Assembly: GCA_029247365.1 (NCBI GenBank)
Contig: JAQWLJ010000011.1
Location: forward strand, 1 to 64,000
Source of the DNA: Acidimicrobiales bacterium
Lineage (GTDB): Bacteria > Actinomycetota > Acidimicrobiia > Acidimicrobiales > Aldehydirespiratoraceae
DNA length: 64,000 nt
Reading direction: 5' to 3'
Shown one piece after another: positions 34,239 through 42,448 of the stretch. Under the pieces are notes generated by a model, which was given only the letters and a program-made list of their open reading frames with translations, had not been told where the DNA came from and made no database searches. The translations under genes and the position numbers were made by a program. The number at the start of each line of letters is the position of its first letter. Positions within the stretch are counted from its first letter, which is position 1.

Positions 34239-35216
34239 TCAGGTGTGGCGATCCTTCAGGCGCGCTGCACCTTCGTCGGTACCGTCGTGGGCGGTGCCGA
34301 GCCAGTAGTCGAGCGGGAACTCGGCGCTGCCGTAGTTGCAGCGGATGTAGCGATGGTGCATCTGATGGAAATAGCCATCGAGTGACAGCACCATCGTTCC
34401 CTTGACCACCACACCTTCGTAGCCAGAGTGGCTCGAGGGCGCGCCCAGCATCTGCCAGAACAGCAAGAACAGCACGTGAGCCGGATGCAGCGGCAAGACA
34501 ATCACGATGGCGAGCGTGCTGAAGTAGACGAGGTGCTCGACCGGGTGCATCGAAAGCCCTGACCATGGCCCGACGTTGACGTTGCGATGGTGCACGGCGT
34601 GAACGGCGCGGTAGATCGACTCGTGATGCATCGCCCGATGCGTCACGTAGAAGTGCAGGCTCTGCCATACCGGCATCACGAGGAAGGCGAGCACAAACCA
34701 CACCGGGTTCCCACCGGGATCGACCGTCGACACATGATCGTTGGCGAACATCCAACGAGCCCACACTTCCCAACCACTCGCAATGGGGATTCCCGACAGC
34801 AGGGTGTAGGCGACGTTGTCCTTGACCTGGTCGTGAAACGCGAAACGACGCTTGTTTCTGCCGAGCGGTCGCGTGTCCCACCGGCGCTCGTCCCCCTGAC
34901 CGCGCCGCATGTAGAACCACCAGTGCAACCCACCGATGATCACACCGGCGAGCACGATGTTCCGGAGCAGGAGCTCTGCGACCCAACCGACCGAGAGGTC
35001 AGCCTGGCCGCCGTCGACGGGTTGGAGCCAGAACGCCATCACAACGGCGAGCACGATGTAGACGGTGCGGTCGTTGAACGACAGGTGATTCTTCAGGGTG
35101 TACTTCGCAGCCTCAACCGGCTGCGGTGGCCACACGAGATACGGCGCCGGCCGCGTCGGCAGATAGCGGGGTTGCAGCGCCCAATCGCCGGCCACCCGGC
35201 GTTCAGTGTCGGTCAC
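34239..35216 (-). CDS. Sterol desaturase / fatty acid hydroxylase family membrane protein 2
   Basis: 325 residues, paralogue of the protein at 19635-20639, with the same layout: helices, then histidine clusters HRAMHH, HAVHH and HQMHH, the block VNVGPWSGLSMHPVEHLVYF and a terminal NYGSAEFPLDYWLGTAHDG. It is likely a di-iron lipid hydroxylase or desaturase. The GTG at 35216 has TACCTT seven bases upstream. It lies 118 bp downstream of the acyl-CoA dehydrogenase on the same strand. Confidence 0.85.
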   Translation of the reverse strand: MTDTERRVAGDWALQPRYLPTRPAPYLVWPPQPVEAAKYTLKNHLSFNDRTVYIVLAVVMAFWLQPVDGGQADLSVGWVAELLLRNIVLAGVIIGGLHWWFYMRRGQGDERRWDTRPLGRNKRRFAFHDQVKDNVAYTLLSGIPIASGWEVWARWMFANDHVSTVDPGGNPVWFVLAFLVMPVWQSLHFYVTHRAMHHESIYRAVHAVHHRNVNVGPWSGLSMHPVEHLVYFSTLAIVIVLPLHPAHVLFLLFWQMLGAPSSHSGYEGVVVKGTMVLSLDGYFHQMHHRYIRCNYGSAEFPLDYWLGTAHDGTDEGAARLKDRHT

Positions 35217-35223
35217 GCGCGGC

Positions 35224-35229
35224 AAGGTA
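35224..35229 (-). promoter_or_regulatory. -10 box (TACCTT) of the second desaturase gene, leaderless type
   Basis: TACCTT on the minus strand lies seven bases before the GTG at 35216. No palindrome like that of the first desaturase is present here. Confidence 0.45.
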
Positions 35230-35334
35230 GCGCTGCGCCGAGTAGAACACACGAACTATTCCCGGTTCCGATCGTGCCGACCACCCCACCACCTCGGCGA
35301 CCCAACCAAAGGGCCGCACATCGCCCACTCGTCC

Positions 35335-36594
35335 TCAGCCAGTCTTGGCCCGACCGGAGATACCGAACAGCTTGCCCGCAACCTTACGGATCTGAATCTC
35401 TTCGGTTCCCTCAGTGATCCGGTAGCGCCGGTGATGGCGGTAGATGTGCTCGAACGGGTACTTGCGTCCGTAGCCGTACCCGCCACACGCCTGCATGGCC
35501 TGATCGGCGGCGTTACAGCAAAACCGGTTGGCTCGGTAGTTGCACATGGCAACCCGGTCGGTGATCTCGAGATGGTCGACGCCCTGGTCCATCTGCCACG
35601 CCGTCTTCCATATGAGCGCCCGGATCATCTCGGCCTCGGTGTAGAGCTCGGCAAGTGGGAACTGGATCGCCTGATTCTGCGAGAGCGGCTTGCCGAACAC
35701 CATGCGGTTGTTGACGTGCTCAACGGCCATGTCGATGCAATGCAGACCAGCGCCAACCGACGACGCTGCCTGACGGATCCGATTCTCATGGACGAACAAC
35801 TGCGCTGTCTGCAGGCCGCGGCCCTCCTCCCCAAGGATCGCTGCATGCGGCACCCGCACGTCGGTGAGGCGGACGTGGGCGTGGTCCGTGGGCATGTTGA
35901 ACGTCCACATGAACTCCTCTACCTCGAAGCCGGTCGTGTCGACCGGCACGATGAAGTTCGTGATGCCGTGACCCTCGCCCGGGTTCCCAGAGGTACGGGC
36001 GAAGATGTAGTCGTGCGTCGCGTGGTGAAGCCCGGTGTTCCAGTACTTCTCGCCGTTGATGATCCACTCATCACCATCACGAACGGCCGTTGTTTCCATC
36101 CACGTTGCGTCACTGCCGTGAAGCGGTTCGGTCAGACCGAAGCCAATACGGGCTTCCCCGGCGAGCATCTTCGGGATCCACTCGGCCTGCTGCTGGTCTG
36201 AACCGAACTTCTCCATCATCAGCACGGTTGGGAAATTTCCGATGATCGACGACTCGTTCTGTAGATCGTTGTGGAGGCCGAGCCCTTTGCGAGCCAGGTG
36301 CTCGCGGACGACCGCCATTGCCAGGTTGGAACCGTCACGGCCACCGAAGCGCTCGGGCAGGTGGTACCGCAGCAGGCCTGCGTTGTCAGCCTCGACCCTC
36401 ATCCGGCGAAGTAGTGCCTCCCACTCGGCATTGGGGAGACCATCGCGGTCCCAGTCGGTGCGTGCGTCTTCACGACGATGATCGAAAAAACGAATGTTGT
36501 CGTCTTCGTTCTCCATGGGCTTGATGACGTCGTCGATGAACGCGTCGCACTCGTCGAGCAACGCTTGGATGTCGGCCGGAATCGAGAAGTCCAT
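35335..36594 (-). CDS. Acyl-CoA dehydrogenase
   Basis: 419 residues, FAD-dependent. The flavin/substrate block GFGLTEPLHGSDATWMET and the C-terminal RITEGTEEIQIRKVAGKLF with the probable catalytic glutamate (about residue 395) are clear. It belongs to the longer members that act on branched, aromatic or sterol-type acyl-CoAs; the chain specificity is not visible. The ATG at 36594 has TACGGT six bases upstream. Confidence 0.9.
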   Translation of the reverse strand: MDFSIPADIQALLDECDAFIDDVIKPMENEDDNIRFFDHRREDARTDWDRDGLPNAEWEALLRRMRVEADNAGLLRYHLPERFGGRDGSNLAMAVVREHLARKGLGLHNDLQNESSIIGNFPTVLMMEKFGSDQQQAEWIPKMLAGEARIGFGLTEPLHGSDATWMETTAVRDGDEWIINGEKYWNTGLHHATHDYIFARTSGNPGEGHGITNFIVPVDTTGFEVEEFMWTFNMPTDHAHVRLTDVRVPHAAILGEEGRGLQTAQLFVHENRIRQAASSVGAGLHCIDMAVEHVNNRMVFGKPLSQNQAIQFPLAELYTEAEMIRALIWKTAWQMDQGVDHLEITDRVAMCNYRANRFCCNAADQAMQACGGYGYGRKYPFEHIYRHHRRYRITEGTEEIQIRKVAGKLFGISGRAKTG

Positions 36595-36600
36595 GCGGCC

Positions 36601-36606
36601 ACCGTA
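36601..36606 (-). promoter_or_regulatory. -10 box (TACGGT) of the acyl-CoA dehydrogenase gene, leaderless type
   Basis: TACGGT on the minus strand lies six bases before the ATG at 36594 and favours it over an in-frame start at 36630. Confidence 0.45.
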
Positions 36607-36648
36607 GAGCGACCGTTCGAAGTCGCCCAAAGACGACGCGGCGGCCGT

Positions 36649-37428
36649 CTAGGCCCGGCGGTCGAGGTAGGCATCGCAGAGATCAATGAGCCGCTCGCCA
36701 CCGAAGGAATTCTCGTGGCCCGCGTGTACAACGGTGACCGGAAGTTCGCGGAGCCGACGGATGGTGTCGACGTACGCGTCGATGTCAGACTCTTGAAGCG
36801 CATCGAGCAGGGGGCCGTCGTAGATCGCATCGCCCGAGAACAAGGTGCCGGTGGATTCTTCCCACAGACCGAGGCTGCCGGGCGAGTGACCAGGAAGGTG
36901 GAGGACTTCGAAGGTCCTATCACCCAAGTCGACGACCTCGCCCTCGGCAACAACACGGGTCGCTGGCGAAGCAGCGATCTCGTAGGCCAACTCGATGGGG
37001 TCGCCACTCGGTACGGCATCAATCATCAGCGGTGGGAACTCGTAGCCACCGGCTTCGTACACGCCGACCGTGGTCGCCCCGTAGGCCGAGGTCTCCAGCG
37101 CTGCGAACTGCGGCTCTGCTACCTCATGGGCTTCGTCTGCATGGATGACACGGTGCTCAAACTCGTGGAGCCCACCGACATGATCGGCATGTGCGTGAGT
37201 CGCAACCGCAAGCAAGCACCCCCCGAGTTCGCGCTCGACGAACGGGCGGAGTGGTCGAATCCCCATCCCGGTGTCAACGACCATGTCGGCGTCTCGGCCC
37301 CGTACGTGCCAGACGTTGCAGCGCAGGAACGGATGCACGTGAGGTTCGGTCACGAGCGTGATCGAGTCGTCCATCCGTTCGCGGACCCACCACACGTCCG
37401 CCGTCGGCAGGTCGGTGATCAGAGCCAT
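36649..37428 (-). CDS. Metallo-beta-lactamase fold hydrolase
   Basis: 259 residues. The binuclear metal motif is H78-A-H80-A-D82-H83 (THAHADHVGG), followed by LPGHSPGSLGLW, SGDAIYDG and the last histidine in HAGHENSFGG. This is the glyoxalase II-like subgroup of hydrolases, substrate unknown. It is divergent from the EctC-VOC gene; both have leaderless-type promoters in a 40-bp gap. Confidence 0.88.
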   Translation of the reverse strand: MALITDLPTADVWWVRERMDDSITLVTEPHVHPFLRCNVWHVRGRDADMVVDTGMGIRPLRPFVERELGGCLLAVATHAHADHVGGLHEFEHRVIHADEAHEVAEPQFAALETSAYGATTVGVYEAGGYEFPPLMIDAVPSGDPIELAYEIAASPATRVVAEGEVVDLGDRTFEVLHLPGHSPGSLGLWEESTGTLFSGDAIYDGPLLDALQESDIDAYVDTIRRLRELPVTVVHAGHENSFGGERLIDLCDAYLDRRA

Positions 37429-37435
37429 AGCGTCG

Positions 37436-37441
37436 ACGCTA
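37436..37441 (-). promoter_or_regulatory. -10 box (TAGCGT) of the MBL-fold gene, leaderless type
   Basis: TAGCGT on the minus strand lies seven bases before the ATG at 37428. Confidence 0.45.
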
Positions 37442-37456
37442 CGACGTCCGAGCCGC

Positions 37457-37462
37457 GACAAT
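37457..37462 (+). promoter_or_regulatory. -10 box (GACAAT) of the EctC-VOC gene, leaderless type
   Basis: GACAAT lies six bases before the ATG at 37469. With the divergent box at 37436 it makes a compact back-to-back promoter. Confidence 0.4.
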
Positions 37463-37468
37463 CGACCC

Positions 37469-38233
37469 ATGATTATCCGCTCAATCGAAGACTTGCAGGC
37501 CACCGGCCGCTACGCCGAGAAAGCGGGCGTGTTCACCAGCGCTCGGTATCTGCTGCGCGAGGACCAGGTGGGGTTCACGATGACGCAGACCTCTGTCGCC
37601 TCCGGGACACGGCAGGTGCTGGCGTACGCGCACCATATCGAAGCCAACCTCGTCCTCGATGGCGAGGGTGTGCTCACCAACCTCGAGACCGGCGAGGCCC
37701 ACGAGTTGCGGCCCGGCGTGATGTACACATTCGACGGCCACGAACGGCACCAGATCGAGGCGACGACAGACCTTCGGATCGTCTGCATCTTTCGGCCAGC
37801 GCTGCTCGGCAGCGAAACCCACGACGAAACCGGCGCCTACCCGCCGGCCCACATCGCTCGCTGGACCAGCGTGACGATCGACTGCCATGACGTCGACATC
37901 GTCGCCGACTTCTACGCCGCACTCCTCGGCTGGGAGGTCACCGAACGGGGGGCTAGGTGGGCACAGCTACGCGACCCAGAACGCGGCGTTGGACTCAACA
38001 TTTCGGCCGAGTCGAACTTCGTCACACCCGTGTGGCCCCCGAGCGAGGGCGATCCACAGAAGCAGCTGCACCTTGAGATTCTGGTGACCGACGTCGAGGC
38101 TGCGGCTGCGATCGTGCTGACAAACGGGGGATCCGAGGCCGCATGGCAACCTGGAGACCGGGATCGCGACCGTCTCCGCGTCATGCTCGACCCGGCCGGA
38201 CACCCGTTCTGCCTTTTCGTGATGGGAGAGTGA
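37469..38233 (+). CDS. Ectoine-synthase-like cupin fused to a VOC/glyoxalase domain
   Basis: 254 residues in two domains. Residues 1-125 match L-ectoine synthase EctC throughout (MIIRSIEDLQATGRYAEKAG at the start; HHIEANLVLDGEGVL; RPGVMYTFDGHERH) and keep the three iron ligands E59, Y86 and H94. Residues about 134-254 form a VOC-type domain (VTIDCHDVDIVADFYAALLG to LDPAGHPFCLFVMGE). No ectA, ectB or ectD is adjacent. Ring closure of an ectoine-like precursor, or the reverse, coupled to a second step is possible; the function of the fusion is not known. Confidence 0.8.
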   Translation: MIIRSIEDLQATGRYAEKAGVFTSARYLLREDQVGFTMTQTSVASGTRQVLAYAHHIEANLVLDGEGVLTNLETGEAHELRPGVMYTFDGHERHQIEATTDLRIVCIFRPALLGSETHDETGAYPPAHIARWTSVTIDCHDVDIVADFYAALLGWEVTERGARWAQLRDPERGVGLNISAESNFVTPVWPPSEGDPQKQLHLEILVTDVEAAAAIVLTNGGSEAAWQPGDRDRDRLRVMLDPAGHPFCLFVMGE

Positions 38234-38238
38234 GGGCC

Positions 38239-38552
38239 GTGAGCGTTCCCGCCTGTCCGGTCTGCACCATGCCCGAGCCGCTGCTCGCCGACGACGGGTT
38301 CGAGTGCGCGACTGTGGTCACGAGTGGGCCGACGACCGAGCCCCTGAGGTGCGCGACATCAATGGCAAGCTCCTTGCCGAGGGCGACAACATCACGATCG
38401 TCAAAGATTTGAAGCTCGACGGGAAGTCGGGCGGTATCAAGGTGGGCACCGAGGTGAAGGGGATCCGCCTCATTCCCGGCGATCATCCGATCCAGGGAAA
38501 GGTCGACGGCCGGGTCGTGCTGATCATGGCCAACAAGGTGAAGCTCGCCTGA
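38239..38552 (+). pseudogene. phnA: phnA-like zinc-ribbon gene with a one-base frameshift
   Basis: The GTG at 38239 opens a frame reading SVPACPVCTMPEPLLADDGF then EC, a CxxC zinc-ribbon half. After TGC at 38305-38307 one base is missing near 38308-38309, and the family sequence continues in the next frame: DCGHEWADDRAPEVRD, then NGKLLAEGDNITIVKDLKLD to the stop at 38550-38552. The rest is intact PhnA/YjdM. Either a recent deletion, a sequencing error in a GCGCG run, or recoding is responsible. The gene starts 5 bp after the EctC-VOC stop. Confidence 0.75.
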
Positions 38553-38553
38553 T

Positions 38554-39711
38554 TCAACCCGAGATGTGCGCGTCCATCGCTGCGAGACCAGCGTCGAGAC
38601 CGCGTCGACCGAACCCAAGGCGGAAGCGGTCGGTTGGCGTCGGGCCGAGGTCCGACGAGTAGATCGTCGACGGCAACAGCAGCACACCCGCCTCCTCCAC
38701 CAGGCGCTGCGCCCACACGTCAACACCTGCTGCGCCGAGGTAGCGCGGGTAAGCCATGCACGAACCATCAGGGCGCTGCCATGCAAAAAGGGCGGCGTGA
38801 CGGTCGAAGAAGGCTTCCCACTTGGGCAGATTCTCGTCGATGATCGAATTGTTCCGAGCAAGGATCTGATCGCGATTCTGCAGCGCGATGATCGCCAGGC
38901 GCTCACTCGGGCCCGAGCTGCAGATCGACAAGTAGTGCTTCATGCGCTCCATGCGGCGGAGCACGCCGTGGTCCTGGCACGCGATCCAGCCGATGCGCAG
39001 GCCGGGCAGGCCGTACGACTTCGACATCACGCCGAGCGAGAGCCCCCGCTCGTACTCGTCGGCGATGAACGGCAGATGCTGGGTGCCGGTGGGGCCGAGG
39101 CCGTGAAAGATCTCGTCGTGAAGGATCCAAATGCCGTGTCGCCGACACAGTGCAATCAGTGCCCAGTACCGATCGAGCGGAAGAATCGCGCCGGTCGGGT
39201 TGTGGGGAAAGTTGATCGTGACGAGCTTCGTGGTGGGACGAATCGCAGCAGCGACGCGGTCGACATCGAGCGACCATCCGTCGTCACCATCGAGAGGCAC
39301 ACCCGTCACCTCGCAGATGGCTTGCGGCAATGTTTCGTGCGACTGGTAGTTCGGGGTGACGACAATCGCATGGCTGTCGGGTTCGAGCAGAACCTGGTTT
39401 GCAGCGAAGATCCCCTCTGATGCACCGGCGAAACAGAGGACGTCGTGGGGCGACCGTCCTGCGAACGTCGCCGCCACCGCCTCGCGTAGGTCGGGAGCGC
39501 CCCATGTCTCGGTGTATCCGAGCCACATATCGTCGAAGTCGGCCCGCTGCTCAGGCGTCGCCATGTCGAGCAACTCGCGCATCGACATCGACTCGGCGTC
39601 GGACGCAGTCAGGTGGTGTTCCGCGACGAACTCCCATTTCGCAAAGTGGGTCTCGAGACGAAAGTCCGGCAACACATGAAGAACGGTAGCGGCGTCAGTG
39701 CGCCCGCTCAC
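38554..39711 (-). CDS. Class I/II PLP aminotransferase
   Basis: 385 residues, fold-type I. PLP-contacting residues are N171 (NFPHNPTGA), D199 (ILHDEIFHG) and the Schiff-base K231 (SKSYGLPGLRIGW). It resembles aspartate-aminotransferase-like and capreomycidine-synthase-like enzymes; the substrate is unknown. The GTG at 39711 is one of several possible starts; a GTG at 39675 would remove 12 residues. It begins 12 bp from tRNA-Lys on the opposite strand. Confidence 0.82.
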   Translation of the reverse strand: MSGRTDAATVLHVLPDFRLETHFAKWEFVAEHHLTASDAESMSMRELLDMATPEQRADFDDMWLGYTETWGAPDLREAVAATFAGRSPHDVLCFAGASEGIFAANQVLLEPDSHAIVVTPNYQSHETLPQAICEVTGVPLDGDDGWSLDVDRVAAAIRPTTKLVTINFPHNPTGAILPLDRYWALIALCRRHGIWILHDEIFHGLGPTGTQHLPFIADEYERGLSLGVMSKSYGLPGLRIGWIACQDHGVLRRMERMKHYLSICSSGPSERLAIIALQNRDQILARNNSIIDENLPKWEAFFDRHAALFAWQRPDGSCMAYPRYLGAAGVDVWAQRLVEEAGVLLLPSTIYSSDLGPTPTDRFRLGFGRRGLDAGLAAMDAHISG

Positions 39712-39723
39712 TAGGATCTTGTC

Positions 39724-39797
39724 GCCCCCGTAGCCAAGCTGGTTACGGCAGCGGACTTTTAATCCGAAGATCGTGGGTTCGAGTCCCACCGGGGGCA
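39724..39797 (+). tRNA. tRNA-Lys (anticodon TTT)
   Basis: 74 nt without an encoded CCA. Acceptor strands GCCCCCG (39724-39730) and CGGGGGC (39790-39796) pair fully, with discriminator A. Anticodon loop CTTTTAA gives TTT at 39758-39760. The anticodon stem has a G-A mismatch at its first pair (39751/39767). The T-arm GTGGGTTCGAGTCCCAC is standard. A -10-like TAGGAT (39712-39717) lies just upstream. Confidence 0.95.
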
Positions 39798-39918
39798 CTG
39801 ATGACCGCAGATACCCAGAGCGATTCGCGTCCCGACGGTTCCGATCCCGAACCGGTGGTACAGCTATCGACGACCTCGTCGTGCTGATCCCGCTCTTTGC
39901 TTGCTGGGTACACTCACG

Positions 39919-40968
39919 GTGACGACGCGAGACGAGCTGGTGGCCTGGTGGAAGTGGTTCTCCGAACGTGAGTGCCGCGGTTATTCACCGCTTTATGAGT
40001 CGATCAGCAACGCCGTAGCCGCGGCCGACGATCTCCACGATCGACTCCTCGCTGAACCGAACCATGTTCGTCAGCCGAACATGCTGCTCGCAACGATGCA
40101 CGATCTCGTGCTCCGGGGCGCGGCTCCCGAGTTGGCCACGTTGTACGACGGCACAGCCCCGCCTGGCGCCGACGCCGGACCCCTCTTCGTCGATGTGGCG
40201 CTGCGTCGATGGGAGGAACTTGTGCCGGTCCTCGAAGCGCGCCGAACCCAGACCAACGAGGTCGGCCGCGTGGGCGTGCTCGCCCCTGCGCTGGCGACAC
40301 TGGTGACACACGAACCCACCACGCTGATCGATGTCGGCACCAGCGCAGGCCTGACGCTGACACTCCCCCACTGCCTGATCGACTATGGCGAGCGGGGCAC
40401 ACTCGGCCCGGCCGATAGTCCGGTCCACGTCGAGTGCGAGATTCTTCGCGGCGACCCGCCGATACGCCCGACGGCGATAACGCGACGGATCGGCCTCGAC
40501 CGGCGCCCACTCGACCCCAATGACCCTGACGACGCTCGTTGGCTGCTGGCATGCACCTGGCCCGACACCGGACGGCTCGAGCGCACCCGCCTCGCACTCG
40601 ATCTTGCTGTCGCTCACCCGTGCGAACTTCGGACCGGCGATGCGGTCACCGACCTTCCGGCCCTTCTCGCCGAGATCGACGGTCCGATCGTCGTCACCAC
40701 TACCTGGGCCCTTGCCTACCTGCCCGATCACGCCCGCGCTGCGTTCGTCGACGTGCTGGCTGCGGGCAGTGTCGATCGCCCAGTCAGCTGGGTCAGTGTC
40801 GAAGCCCCGACCGTCGTCGAAGGGTTGCCCGAGATCGACTCTCCAGCCGTTGAGGGCATCTCGGCCAGCGTGGTTGGCGCCACGCTGTTCCGTGGCGGCG
40901 AAGTCACCGAACGGCACACGCTCGGCCATGCGCACGCCCACGGTCGTTGGATCTGGTGGCACCAATGA
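39919..40968 (+). CDS. DUF2332-family protein
   Basis: About 349 residues of an uncharacterised family common in actinobacteria and proteobacteria. Recognisable blocks are FSERECRGYSPLYESIS near the N-terminus, DVGTSAGLTLTL (about 138-149), GLDRRPLDPNDPDDARWLLA and VTTTWALAYL. The DxGxSAGL segment resembles an AdoMet-binding loop, so a methyltransferase-like fold is possible (inference). A GTG at 39919 or TTG at 39901 could be the start. A terminator-like hairpin follows directly. Confidence 0.75.
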   Translation: MTTRDELVAWWKWFSERECRGYSPLYESISNAVAAADDLHDRLLAEPNHVRQPNMLLATMHDLVLRGAAPELATLYDGTAPPGADAGPLFVDVALRRWEELVPVLEARRTQTNEVGRVGVLAPALATLVTHEPTTLIDVGTSAGLTLTLPHCLIDYGERGTLGPADSPVHVECEILRGDPPIRPTAITRRIGLDRRPLDPNDPDDARWLLACTWPDTGRLERTRLALDLAVAHPCELRTGDAVTDLPALLAEIDGPIVVTTTWALAYLPDHARAAFVDVLAAGSVDRPVSWVSVEAPTVVEGLPEIDSPAVEGISASVVGATLFRGGEVTERHTLGHAHAHGRWIWWHQ

Positions 40969-40990
40969 GGCACCGACTGAGATCGGTGCT
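40969..40990 (+). terminator. Hairpin after the DUF2332 gene
   Basis: GCACCGA (40970-40976) pairs perfectly with TCGGTGC (40983-40989) around a six-base loop, starting at the base after the stop codon. There is no T-run. Confidence 0.5.
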
Positions 40991-41026
40991 CACGCTCAGC
41001 AGAACCCCCACAGGAGCCCGGCCCAG

Positions 41027-41032
41027 TAGCCT
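41027..41032 (+). promoter_or_regulatory. -10 box (TAGCCT) of the dihydropyrimidinase gene, leaderless type
   Basis: TAGCCT lies six bases before the ATG at 41039, with no ribosome-binding site between. Confidence 0.45.
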
Positions 41033-41038
41033 CGCGTT

Positions 41039-42445
41039 ATGACCATCGTGGTTCGTGGGGGATCCGTGGTGTCGACGAGCGGCGCCACGGCGGCGGACGT
41101 CGTCATCGACGGCGAAACGATCACCGCGGTCCTCGCGCCGGGTTCTCCGATGTCGGCCGCAGCTGCGGCCGGGGCCGAACGTGTAGTCGACGCGACCGGT
41201 TGCTACGTCCTCCCCGGTGGTGTCGACGCGCACGTCCATCTCCAGCTGCCGATGTCACCCGAGGCAACCTCATCCGACACCTTCGAGACCGGCACGGCCG
41301 CCGCTGCGTGGGGCGGCACCACAACCGTGATCGACTTCGCCGGTCAGCTCGCCGGCATGCACGTGCGCGACGCCGTCGAGGAACGCCACGCCGAGGCCGA
41401 CGGACAGTGTGCGATCGACTACGGCTTCCACCTCTCGATGGGCGACATTCACGACACATCGCTCAAGGAGATGGAGTCCCTCATGGGCGAGGGCATCACC
41501 AGCTTCAAGTACTTCATGGCCTACCCGGGGGCCTGGTACAGCGATGACGGCAAGCTGCTGCGGGCCATGCAGAAAGCGGCCGATCTCGGCGCAATGGTCA
41601 TGATGCACGCAGAAAACGGCATCGCAATAGACGTCCTACGCGACCAAGCGGTCGAGGCCGGCCGAACGCAGCCGGTGTGGCACGGCCGTACCCGACCGAC
41701 CCGGCTCGAGGGCGAAGCGGTCCACCGGGCCGCTGCCCTCGCCGAGATAGCGGGTGCACCGCTCTACATCGTCCACCTGTCGTCGGCCGACGCACTCGAG
41801 CAGGTGCGCTGGGCCCGCGGCCGGGGTCAGAACGTCTTTGCCGAGACGTGCCCGCAGTACCTCTACCTGACGATCGACGAACATCTCGATCATGAGGGCC
41901 TCGGCGGGTTGCGGGCGGTCTGTTCTCCCCCGCTGCGCGAGCACCACCACCACGGATCCCTCTGGCACGGGCTTCGTCACGACGACCTCGCGGTCGTCGC
42001 CACCGATCATTGCCCATTCTGCGACAACGAGAAGCTGCTTGGAACCGACGACTTTCGGGTAACGCCAAATGGGCTCGGCTCGATCGAACACCGCATGGAC
42101 CTGTTGCACTCCGGCGTGGTCGCCGGCCAGCTCGGCCTCAACCGCTGGGTCGAGACCTGCAGCACCACCCCAGCCCGACTGTTCGGTCTCTACCCGCAAA
42201 AGGGCGTCATCGCCCCGGGGTCCGATGCCGACATCGTCGTCTACGACCCAGCCGTGCAACACACCCTCGGCGTCGACTCGCACCATATGAACCTCGACAA
42301 CTCCGTATGGGAGGGGGTCGAGGTCACGGGCCAGGTCCGCAGCGTGCTCTCACGTGGCAGCTTCGTGATCGATGATCGGTCCTATGTCGGCCGAGCCGGC
42401 CACGGGCGCTTTGTGCCGCGCGGCATCAGCGATCTGTTCGTCTGA
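41039..42445 (+). CDS. Dihydropyrimidinase / hydantoinase
   Basis: 468 residues, a cyclic amidohydrolase that opens dihydropyrimidine or hydantoin rings. The binuclear zinc site is visible: H65-x-H67 (DAHVHLQLP), the carboxylated lysine K157 in FKYFMAYPG, further histidines in MMHAENG and IVHLSS, and the aspartate of ATDHCPF. It is followed 3 bp later by an EamA transporter and then, convergently, by yqeC. Hydantoinase and yqeC genes also sit together in the purine/pyrimidine cluster of E. coli, which supports a nucleobase-catabolism link. Confidence 0.9.
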   Translation: MTIVVRGGSVVSTSGATAADVVIDGETITAVLAPGSPMSAAAAAGAERVVDATGCYVLPGGVDAHVHLQLPMSPEATSSDTFETGTAAAAWGGTTTVIDFAGQLAGMHVRDAVEERHAEADGQCAIDYGFHLSMGDIHDTSLKEMESLMGEGITSFKYFMAYPGAWYSDDGKLLRAMQKAADLGAMVMMHAENGIAIDVLRDQAVEAGRTQPVWHGRTRPTRLEGEAVHRAAALAEIAGAPLYIVHLSSADALEQVRWARGRGQNVFAETCPQYLYLTIDEHLDHEGLGGLRAVCSPPLREHHHHGSLWHGLRHDDLAVVATDHCPFCDNEKLLGTDDFRVTPNGLGSIEHRMDLLHSGVVAGQLGLNRWVETCSTTPARLFGLYPQKGVIAPGSDADIVVYDPAVQHTLGVDSHHMNLDNSVWEGVEVTGQVRSVLSRGSFVIDDRSYVGRAGHGRFVPRGISDLFV

Positions 42446-42448
42446 GCT

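Noticed and set aside
36478-37890. A 470-codon plus-strand frame over the MBL-fold and EctC genes
   Set aside because: Antisense and out-of-frame shadow; both genes below it carry full metal-binding motifs.
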